Shown one piece after another: positions 6,296 to 12,842 of a DNA stretch of 15,952 nt. Under the pieces are notes generated by a model that worked only from the letters and a program-made list of their open reading frames with translations, was not told where the DNA came from and made no database searches. The translations under genes and the position numbers were made by a program. Position 1 is the stretch's first letter; the number at the start of each line of letters is the position of its first letter. Origin of the DNA: an uncultured Blautia sp. (GTDB taxonomy: Bacteria > Bacillota > Clostridia > Lachnospirales > Lachnospiraceae); NCBI GenBank assembly GCA_902476765.1, contig CABSEJ010000069.1, positions 1 through 15,952 of the forward strand, written 5' to 3'.

Positions 6296-7363
6296 TCAGA
6301 CATTCTTAATTTTCCCCAGTTCCTTGGCAAGTTTTTCCTTTTCCTGCCGGGAAAGGTCCGTATTTCTAAGAATCTCTGCGAAAGGCCGATTATCTGACAT
6401 TAAGTAAAATCCTTCCATTCCCATTTTTCCTGTAATTTCAAAAGCAGCCGGGCCAATGCTCCTGGCCACTTCTTCCCGGTGTTCTTCCAGCCAGGCCAAA
6501 AATGGCATCATAACCGGTTCAGCCTCTTTCTTCTTCCGTAGGTACCCGAAGGTACAGGTCAAAGAAAGATAGTCTTCAAAATCCCCTGACACATGAGCCG
6601 GACAAGCAGGTTCTGTCAGCTCCTTATTACCAAAATTGCCAAATATATCCCGCAGCCAAGCTACACTGTCTTCCACCCAGTTCTGGGCTCTGCTGCATAT
6701 AAGAGTGTCCTTGTGCTGAACCGAGGTATCTGCAGTAGAAAATCCGTGGGGTCCATGACTATAGATATGGCTCTCAAAGGAAATACCCTGAGCAGCCAGC
6801 GCTCCTATAAAAGCAATAGAATTTTCTATAGGAACCACTCTGTCATCCCTTGTGGCAAATACAAAACAGGGGCAGGTTTTCCTGTCCACTGCAGACACCA
6901 CATCCGGTGCTGAACTTTGACAGTTCTGAATATCTTCTCCCCTGGTCACCGCATAGCCCAAAATAGCAGCGTTTGGCTTTTCCTTAGCCATGGTGGCAGC
7001 GCAGCCGGCCAGATGGCCTCCTGCAGAAAAGCCCAGCACGGCAATCTTATCTTTGTACAGATGCCATTCATCCTCCTTCTGGCGGATAAACGCCATAGCC
7101 TGCTCATAGTCTTCCAAAGGATTTGGCCAGGTTCCATGTTCTTTCACAGAATACCGGAGTATAAATACCTGAAATCCGGCCTTTAAGAATCCCATGGCTG
7201 CCGGATCCGCTTCCCGGTCCGAGCAATACTGATAACCGCCTCCGGGTAAAATCAGGACCCCCGGTCTTTTTATAATGTAATCAAAAAGACCTTCTACCTG
7301 CTGTATGTAGGCCGTAAGGCTCACCTGACGTTCTTCATTTAAAACAATATTCTCTACTACCAT
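6296..7363 (-). CDS. alpha/beta hydrolase, esterase/acetylxylan-esterase-like
   Basis: This 355-aa predicted cytoplasmic serine esterase may remove acyl groups from carbohydrates. The alpha/beta fold covers about residues 1-240. The oxyanion-hole region is LPGGGYQYCSDREADP (39-54), the nucleophile S113 is in GFSAGGH, the acid is D174 in TRDDRVVP and the histidine is H206 in HGPHGF. This pattern matches the BD-FAE/Abhydrolase_3 group often found with xylan genes. Residues ~245-355 add a C-terminal part I do not recognise (FEDYLSLTCTFGYLRKK, then a helical end). GGAGG lies 8 nt before ATG 7363. An earlier in-frame ATG at 7402 lacks a ribosome site. The kinase gene is 171 bp upstream on the same strand with no obvious terminator between, so co-transcription is possible. 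Confidence 0.85.
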   Translation of the reverse strand: MVVENIVLNEERQVSLTAYIQQVEGLFDYIIKRPGVLILPGGGYQYCSDREADPAAMGFLKAGFQVFILRYSVKEHGTWPNPLEDYEQAMAFIRQKEDEWHLYKDKIAVLGFSAGGHLAGCAATMAKEKPNAAILGYAVTRGEDIQNCQSSAPDVVSAVDRKTCPCFVFATRDDRVVPIENSIAFIGALAAQGISFESHIYSHGPHGFSTADTSVQHKDTLICSRAQNWVEDSVAWLRDIFGNFGNKELTEPACPAHVSGDFEDYLSLTCTFGYLRKKKEAEPVMMPFLAWLEEHREEVARSIGPAAFEITGKMGMEGFYLMSDNRPFAEILRNTDLSRQEKEKLAKELGKIKNV

Positions 7364-7407
7364 CTGTCCGCCTCCTGCCGTTTCTTTTATTCCCGCAAGC
7401 AACGAGC

Positions 7408-7485
7408 CAATCAGTCATGCTTGCATGTCCATTTGGCGGTGCTTGCATCGCCGCTAGATTGATGCCCCGCATGCTTGCATCGGGG
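7408..7485. repeat. three small hairpins sharing the tip TGCTTGCA
   Basis: In the kinase-hydrolase spacer, three hairpins follow each other: CATGC-tt-GCATG (7416-7427), GGCGgTGC-tt-GCAtCGCC (7435-7452, one G-T pair) and CCCCG(c)ATGC-tt-GCATCGGGG (7465-7485, one bulge). The tip is the same while the lower stems differ but stay paired. CAATC/GATTG (7408-7412/7457-7461) can enclose the first two. None is followed by a T-run on the minus strand, so they are not classical terminators. They may tune mRNA processing or stability, or be relics of a repeat family. Confidence 0.7.
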
Positions 7486-7534
7486 TATTTGACTTTCTTT
7501 CCAAAGCAATCTAAAGGCTTGTATTCACTTCGCT

Positions 7535-9136
7535 CTATTTCAAATGCTCTACTGCAGCCCGCTCAATAGCCAGGCCTTCTTTATATCTTTCCATAAACTG
7601 GTCAAAGCCTTTAACATCCTTTTCGTCCGGCACCACAGTCTCACCCTTCTGTCCTGCAAATACCTTATTATCCAGATACGCTTCCAGAGTTTCTCCCTCA
7701 TCCTTGTTTACCAGGTAAGAGGCCAGTACAGCGATTCCCCAGGCGCCGCCTTCTCCTGCGGTTTCCATAACTGTCACAGGTGTATTGATAGCGCCTGCCA
7801 GCAAATTCTGTCCCACACCTTTGGTTTTGAACAATCCGCCGTGTCCCAGAATCTTATCCAACTTCACGCCCTCTTCTTTCAAAAGGATGTCCATACCTGT
7901 CTTCAGGGCACCCAGAGAAGTAAAGAGATTTACTCTCATAAAGTTTGCCAGATTAAATTTGCTCTCAGGAGTGCGGACAAAGAGAGGACGGCCCTCTTCA
8001 AAGCCTGTGATATGTTCTCCCGAGAAATAATTATAAGCCAAAAGTCCGCCGCAATCCGGGTCTCCCTCCATAGCCTTGTGATAAAGGGTTCCAAACAGCT
8101 TGTTCATGTCTACTTCCATGCCCATAGCCTGTGCAAATTCTCTAAAGATTCCCACCCAGGCATTCAAATCAGAGGTACAGTTGTTACAGTGAACCATAGC
8201 CACCAGGTTTCCTGTAGGAGTGGTTACAAGGTCGATTTCCGGATATACCTTGGACAGTTCCTTCTCCAGAACTACCATAGAAAATACAGAGGTTCCTGCA
8301 GATACATTTCCTGTTCTCTGAGCTACACTGTTGGTGGCTACCATTCCCGTACCTGCATCACCTTCCGGAGGACACAGAGGAGTTCCTGCCATAAGCTGTC
8401 CGGATACATCCAAAAGCTTTGCACCCTCTTCTGTCAGATTTCCTGCCGGCTCTCCGGCCAGAAGTACCTTAGGCAGAATCTCGCTAAGCTTCCAAGGGAA
8501 TCCATAAGGCTTCACCAGCTCCTCGAACTGCTCCATTCTCTTCTGGTCATAATTTTTAATATTCATATCAACAGGGAACATACCGGAAGCTTCACCTACA
8601 CCCAGGACCTTCTCACCGGTCAGTTTCCAATGTACATATCCCTCCAGGGTAGTCATAAATGTGATTTCCGGCACATGCTCCTCTTTCTTCAAAATTGCCT
8701 GATACAGATGGGCAATGCTCCATCTCTGGGGAATGTGATACTGGAACAGCTCTGTCAGCTTTTCACTGGCCTCCTCTGTCATAGTATTTCTCCAGGTGCG
8801 GAAAGGCACCAGAAGCTGTCCTTCCTTATTAAAAGGCATATATCCATGCATCATGGCACTGAATCCGATGGCACCCAGTTTCTGTACACAAACCCCATAC
8901 TTCTCTTTTACATCCTTCAGCATGTCCTGATAACTGTCCTGGATTCCGGCCCAAATAGCCTCCTCGCTGTAAGTCCAGATATTATTCACATACTGGTTCT
9001 CCCACTCATGGCTTCCGGATGCAATAGGCTCATTCTTTTCATTTACCAGCACAGCTTTGATTCTGGTAGAACCCAGTTCAATACCCAGAACAGCTTTTCC
9101 GCTCTCAATGATACTCTTGTTTGCTTCTACACTCAT
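7535..9136 (-). CDS. FGGY-family carbohydrate kinase
   Basis: This 533-aa enzyme phosphorylates a sugar or polyol with ATP in the cytoplasm. The actin-like N-terminal domain opens with VLGIELGSTRIKAVLV (16-31). The catalytic base is likely D260 in PEGDAGTGMV. The C-terminal nucleotide domain shows GNVSAGTS (277-284), LGHGGLFKTKG (430-440) and TAGEGGAWGIAVL (459-471). The length is near the family's usual 500-540. Sequence features are closest to the pentulokinase branch (xylulo- or ribulokinase-like), but the substrate cannot be assigned with confidence. GGAGGG lies 7 nt before ATG 9136. A longer frame from an ATG at 9205 begins inside a hairpin repeat and is rejected. The neighbouring hydrolase and GH3 gene fit pentose or plant-glycan use. 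Confidence 0.9.
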   Translation of the reverse strand: MSVEANKSIIESGKAVLGIELGSTRIKAVLVNEKNEPIASGSHEWENQYVNNIWTYSEEAIWAGIQDSYQDMLKDVKEKYGVCVQKLGAIGFSAMMHGYMPFNKEGQLLVPFRTWRNTMTEEASEKLTELFQYHIPQRWSIAHLYQAILKKEEHVPEITFMTTLEGYVHWKLTGEKVLGVGEASGMFPVDMNIKNYDQKRMEQFEELVKPYGFPWKLSEILPKVLLAGEPAGNLTEEGAKLLDVSGQLMAGTPLCPPEGDAGTGMVATNSVAQRTGNVSAGTSVFSMVVLEKELSKVYPEIDLVTTPTGNLVAMVHCNNCTSDLNAWVGIFREFAQAMGMEVDMNKLFGTLYHKAMEGDPDCGGLLAYNYFSGEHITGFEEGRPLFVRTPESKFNLANFMRVNLFTSLGALKTGMDILLKEEGVKLDKILGHGGLFKTKGVGQNLLAGAINTPVTVMETAGEGGAWGIAVLASYLVNKDEGETLEAYLDNKVFAGQKGETVVPDEKDVKGFDQFMERYKEGLAIERAAVEHLK

Positions 9137-9165
9137 GTAAATACCCTCCTTGTATTCTTTTTTCC

Positions 9166-9228
9166 TCATGTTTTCCACATCCCAAGGCCATGTCCCTTCA
9201 TGCAAGCATGAAGGACCATGGCTTTGGG
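9166..9228. repeat. hairpin repeat copy 1, in the kinase leader
   Basis: This copy contains a near-perfect hairpin, 9181-9228, with arms starting CCCAAGGCCATG and ending CATGGCTTTGGG, and the tip ATGC-AA-GCAT. There are only two adjacent mismatches and one G-T pair in ~23 bp. The inner 46 bp (9182-9227) are identical to copy 2 (9337-9382), and upstream TCATGTTTTCC (9166) is repeated too. The copies are 155 bp apart. This copy ends ~45 nt before the kinase start. Confidence 0.85.
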
Positions 9229-9320
9229 TTCTTTTGTTTCATGATACCTGCGAATTGCTCCGCATTTCATGCTCCCGCAATTCTCAAAACATTCGAACTC
9301 CGCCCTTTCGGGCTTCTTTC

Positions 9321-9387
9321 TCATGTTTTCCGGGTTCCAAGGCCATGTCCCTTCATGCAAGCATGAAGGACCATGGCTTTGGAACCC
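9321..9387. repeat. hairpin repeat copy 2, upstream in the kinase leader
   Basis: The same repeat as 9166-9228. Here the base of the stem is extended by GGGTTCC/GGAACCC (9332-9338/9381-9387), giving a ~27-bp stem. The outer stem differs from copy 1 on both arms, so pairing is preserved. Between the copies (9229-9320) are GAATTGC/GCAATTC (9252-9283, enclosing GCAT/ATGC-type pairing) and GCCC-TTTC-GGGC (9302-9313). No gene is seen in 9137-9456. Confidence 0.85.
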
Positions 9388-9395
9388 TTGGTATC

Positions 9396-9401
9396 ATTAT
9401 A
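9396..9401 (-). promoter_or_regulatory. possible -10 box of the kinase gene
   Basis: A perfect TATAAT lies on the minus strand with no convincing -35 box. Start near 9389 would place the copy-2 hairpin (9387-9332) at the very 5' end of the mRNA, with a ~250-nt leader. Confidence 0.35.
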
Positions 9402-9456
9402 CTGGTTGTATGGTTGTTATGCTACTTGTTTTTTTCTGTGAGATTAGCTCTGGCTC

Positions 9457-9983
9457 TTATTTTCTAAGGGACCAGCGTATCTTGGAAATCAGGCCCACGG
9501 CCAGGGTTATGATAAAGTAAGCCACACCCACCAGGAATAAGGAGGCACCCAATATATCTCCTACTTCCTGCGAACCGAATATAGGTGTATAAGCCTCTGT
9601 CATCAGCAGGATAAACTGGGACAGTGTAAGGATAACGCTGTAGCATATATGTATCCGGAAACTCTCTGAAAAGCTCCGCTATCCTGAGGTGTTTTTTTCC
9701 ATTCTTCCTGCTTCTTTTTTCTTATCTCCGGCTCCCTTTTTTCCTCGGTCCTGCCTGTCTCCATGCTTCTGTTATTTGCTTCCCCAGGTCTGGGTTCAGA
9801 GAAAGATGCAGTATCGCCGCCCCCTTTTATCAGGACTTCATAGGCCTCCTGAATTCTCTGAAACTCCTCCGGAAATTCCTCCGGGTGATAGGTACGGACC
9901 AAAGCCGCATAAGCCCGTTTTATCTCTTGTCTGGAAGCCCCAGGCTGAACTCCCAGTATCTTTTCCGCTGTCAATTTATCCAT
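9457..9983 (-). pseudogene. J-domain membrane protein, frameshifted
   Basis: The 5' part encodes an N-terminal J domain (EKILGVQPGASRQEIKRAYA..., QEAYEVL) followed by a charged Lys/Glu linker. Its frame continues to a TGA at 9603. From about 9672 down to TAA 9457-9459, the frame shifted by one base encodes a plausible membrane tail with two hydrophobic segments, VILTLSQFILLM and LGASLFLVGVAYFIITLAVG, ending KIRWSLRK. One missing base in the T-run of GCTTTTCAG (complement of 9669-9672) would join both into a 175-aa protein. The HPD signature reads HPE. The start overlaps the Hsp70 stop by 13 nt, implying coupling. The inferred role was recruiting the adjacent Hsp70 to the membrane. The break may be a mutation, a sequence error or, less likely, programmed -1 slippage. 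Confidence 0.75.
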
Positions 9984-11796
9984 TTCTTCTCATACTCCAT
10001 AAAATCACGGTCCTGGGATTCTTCTTCCCTGTCCTCCCCTTCCATGTCTTCATCCGGCTCCTGTCCCTCTTCGGAATCCTGGAAATCCTGATAAACCGCC
10101 CAAAAGGCTTCCTCGTCAAAAAATTCCCCGGGGGACATGTTTGCTATACTCTCGCTGATGGCATTCCGGTATCTCTTGATTTTCCTGGGGTCCTGCTCCT
10201 CCAGGACACTCTCAAAAGCCCTCAGCATATTCCCCAGATAGGCTTTTCCCTCAGGAGAAGCCTCCTCATAGAGAGTCTGGAGCCGACTGATAAGAAGCTT
10301 ATTCTCATCCATATTTCTGGGATGCACCTTCAGTTTCTCCAGCTCCGCCATCCGCTGCTCCAGCTCTTTGTCATCCATGGTCTGGGAAACCACTTTAGTA
10401 AAGGTCTGTCCTGTGGAAACCACCTGTATATCTGCAACTAGAATCCCGTCAATATCATAAGTGAATCTTACATCCACAGCTTCCTGCCCTGCAGGACCCG
10501 CCGGCACGGGAATGGTATATTTGGCCAGCTCCCGATTGTCTCTGGCATAGGGATGGTCCCCCTGCAGCACGGAAATTCCCACCTGCTTCTGTCCGTCCCT
10601 GGCCGTATAATACCGGTGGACTCTGGAACAGGAAAGCACAGAATTTCTGGGAATCACCGGAGAAAAATAAGGATTTTCCGGGTCGCTTTCATTCAGCACA
10701 CTGTTTCCCAGAGAAAAAGGACAAATATCTGTCAGCACATAATCACGGATAGATGCCTCCCTGGCTTTAACCCCACATAAGTATCCCAGCCCTCTGACAA
10801 TCATTTCGTCACTTCTAATATGAAATTCCGGCTCCCTCTGAAATAAATGAGTGACATAAGAACGCACTATAGGCATACAACTGGAGCCCCCGGCCAGAAT
10901 AATCTTAGAAATCTGCTCCGGGTTAATCTGGGCGCTTTTCATCGCTGCATTTAGTACCTGACGAATCTTATAAAAAATAGTGGTACTTTCCTGCAGCAGC
11001 CGTTTATTGGTGTACTGGCTCACATAATCCGCCCCTGAATCCAGGCCTCCATCTGAGCCTGTTCCTGAGATGTAAGAGCCCTCTTACACAATTCCGCCTG
11101 CCTGCGCAATACAGCCAGCTCCTTTCCTGATAGGCTGTCTCTGGAAATCCCATGCTCCCTGAGAAAGCTATCCACCATCACCTCATGGAAATCATCTCCT
11201 CCCAGATGATTATCTCCCGACACAGCATCGATTTGCACCACATTCTCAAAGCAGTCCACAATAGACACATCCAGTGTTCCCCCTCCAAAATCAAATACCA
11301 GGGAAAGCTCTTCCTCTCCGTTATCCATATAGGAAGCCATGGCTGCTGCACTGGGCTCGTTAATCAGCCTCTTTACCGAAACTCCTGCTAAAAGCCCTGC
11401 CTTTTTTGTTGCATATCGCTGCTGGTCATGGAAATAGGCCGGAACAGAAATAATGACCTCCTCAATTTTTTCTCCCAGAAACCGCTCCCCATCCTCCACA
11501 ATGGAGCGAATCACAAAGCTGGAAAGCTCCTCCGGAGTAAAACACTTTTCCCCCAATACAATTTTCTTATCCTCTCCCATAAAACGCTTAAAAGAGCTTA
11601 TGGTACGCTCCGGATGAGTAATCAGCCTTTCTCTGGCGATTTCTCCTACCAATATCTCCCCTTGTTCGTCCGCACTGACAACACTGGGAGTCAGATAAGA
11701 GCCGTATTGATTGGGAATCAGACACACTTGCCCGTCCCGGTATACGCATCCAAGGGAATTGGTGGTTCCCAAATCAATTCCTAATAAATATGACAT
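9971..11796 (-). pseudogene. divergent Hsp70 (DnaK-like) chaperone, frameshifted
   Basis: This ATP-driven chaperone gene is split into two frames. The first part (11796-11020, 258 aa) has the actin-like ATPase motifs GIDLGTTNS (6-14), VFDFGGGTLDVS (167-178), INEPSAAAMAS and LGGDDF. It ends prematurely at IQGRIM. The second frame continues with DYVSQYTNKRLLQES, the adenosine motif ILAGGSSCMP and a beta-rich domain, then a helical, acidic tail (EEGQEPDEDMEGEDREEE). Restoring one G at about 11030 (CGG-ATT to CGG-GAT) gives one 608-aa protein. That is close to DnaK length, but the substrate domain is divergent and the conserved EEVD-like tail is absent. AGGGGG sits just before ATG 11796. An ATG at 11835 is less likely. 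A GTG at 11021-11023 could at best restart the second half. Its J-domain partner overlaps downstream. Confidence 0.82.
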
Positions 11797-11876
11797 AATC
11801 CCCCTCTTTTCCGCTCTGCCGCTAATACCTGCCATGTCTAAAATCCCTCTCAGGTCTGCCGCTTTCTATACTTATT

Positions 11877-11905
11877 ATCATAGCTGATTTCCCCTCTATA
11901 TTCAA
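11877..11905 (-). promoter_or_regulatory. promoter of the Hsp70/J operon
   Basis: On the minus strand, TTGAAT (11905-11900) and TATGAT (11882-11877) are spaced by 17 nt, a sigma-A-type match (4/6 and 5/6). It gives a ~75-nt leader. No CIRCE heat-shock inverted repeat is present. The gap 11797-12099 holds this promoter and the ATPase terminator and no gene. Confidence 0.6.
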
Positions 11906-11967
11906 ACATTATCGTGCTAAAACAAAGCTTTTAAATTTCTGTCTCCGGAAAATTTTCACCTGATATT

Positions 11968-12023
11968 AAAAAGCGGCAGGTTCTCCGCCCTGCATTTTAC
12001 AGGGCAGTATAACCTGCCGCTTT
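11968..12023 (-). terminator. terminator of the V-type ATPase operon
   Basis: A 13-bp perfect stem (11970-11982 with 12011-12023) encloses an inner GCCCTG/CAGGGC hairpin (11987-11992/12000-12005). On the minus strand it runs directly into TTTTT (complement of 11968-11972). It lies ~75 nt after the subunit D stop. It separates the ATPase operon from the Hsp70 genes. Confidence 0.85.
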
Positions 12024-12099
12024 GTTCTTTTTCGTTTTTCTCAGGAATTCCCTGCCGAAAGGCTCTGGTTTTTAACCTGCCCTTCTCTTATATTTCTGA

Positions 12100-12771
12100 T
12101 TATGTGACTGCAAATTCCTTTTCTTTGTAATGATGAGCATCCTCCAGCATCATATCTTTCACCTTCATCAGACGAATCTGAGTGCTTCTCTCATTTTCAT
12201 CCAGCTTCATGGTGATATACTTGATATTCTCCCTGGTTTCAGGAATGATAACATGCTCCAGGGCATTTACTCTTCTCCTGGTCTTCTCAATCTCCGCTGC
12301 CATAAGCTGACAGGACTTTTCCACTTCAGCCAGCCGCAGCATATCCGGCAGAATGTCTGCCAAAGACTTTACAGCGCCGTCCAAATCACCGGAGGTAAAG
12401 GCAAAACCATAGGAATAAATATCATTCGCATCTGCGGTTCTGGTACTGGTCTTAAAAACCGGAATATCCACACTCATAACATTCATTTTATCTGCCTCCA
12501 GATAAACTTCCTGTTTTGGAGACATAAGGGCAGTATTCAAAATCTGCTCCGACATTCCCGCCTTTGCAATGACAAAGTTCTTATTGGCAGAGAGGATTCC
12601 CTCCTCTACTTTCTGCCTGAGAGCCATATTCTCCCGAACCAAATCCAGAAACTGGCGCATCAGCTCATCACGCTTATCCTTCAGAAGCTTATGGCCCTTC
12701 ACTGCTGTTACCAGCTTCTTCTTCAGACGGGTCAGCTCCATTCTGGTAGGATTTACCTGCGTAGCCGCCAA
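12100..12771 (-). CDS. atpD: V-type ATPase subunit D
   Basis: This 223-aa protein is the central-stalk subunit of the V-type (A/V) ATPase, which turns inside the A3B3 head and couples ATP hydrolysis or synthesis to ion flow. The N-terminal AATQVNPTRMELTRLKKKLVTAVKGHKLLKDKRDEL stretch is the family signature, and long helices at both ends form a coiled-coil shaft (C-terminal EIEKTRRRVNALEHVIIP). The chosen start is TTG 12771, because GAGGTGA lies 5 nt before it and family members begin MAxxQVNPTR. Upstream in-frame ATGs at 12822 and 12804 lack a good ribosome site, and an in-frame GTG at 12780 overlaps the SD itself. It follows subunit B by 71 nt and is the last gene of the operon. Confidence 0.9.
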   Translation of the reverse strand: MAATQVNPTRMELTRLKKKLVTAVKGHKLLKDKRDELMRQFLDLVRENMALRQKVEEGILSANKNFVIAKAGMSEQILNTALMSPKQEVYLEADKMNVMSVDIPVFKTSTRTADANDIYSYGFAFTSGDLDGAVKSLADILPDMLRLAEVEKSCQLMAAEIEKTRRRVNALEHVIIPETRENIKYITMKLDENERSTQIRLMKVKDMMLEDAHHYKEKEFAVT

Positions 12772-12842
12772 ATCTATCACCTCTTTCTGTATCTTGCAGC
12801 ACATATGCACTGCCAGGTACATTCTTCATTTTGCCTTATCCC

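Noticed and set aside
7408..7485. CRISPR array or short tandem repeats
   Set aside because: Repeat units are only ~8-10 bp, unequal in stem sequence and without spacers of constant length.
9137..9205. N-terminal extension of the kinase (MHEGTWPWDVENMRKK...)
   Set aside because: It begins inside the duplicated hairpin repeat, has no ribosome site, and the second repeat copy encodes a similar useless peptide. GGAGGG clearly sets the start at 9136.
7544..9211. Open plus-strand frame of 555 codons opposite the sugar kinase
   Set aside because: Its translation has no recognisable motif and is rich in Cys, His and Ser runs typical of antisense frames. The minus strand encodes a complete FGGY kinase with a ribosome site.
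9464..9646. 60-aa minus-strand frame MLQRYPYTVPV...
   Set aside because: A third-frame overlap of the J-protein membrane tail. The frame giving two hydrophobic segments explains the DNA better.
9600..11045. Programmed -1 frameshifting in both chaperone genes
   Set aside because: Neither site shows a full X-XXY-YYZ heptamer with a clear downstream pseudoknot, and two such events in partner genes are less likely than simple indels. Kept only as an alternative for the TTTT run.
11836..11967. CIRCE heat-shock operator before the Hsp70 gene
   Set aside because: Only a lone TTAGCAC half-like match occurs. The inverted partner GAGTGCTAA is missing.
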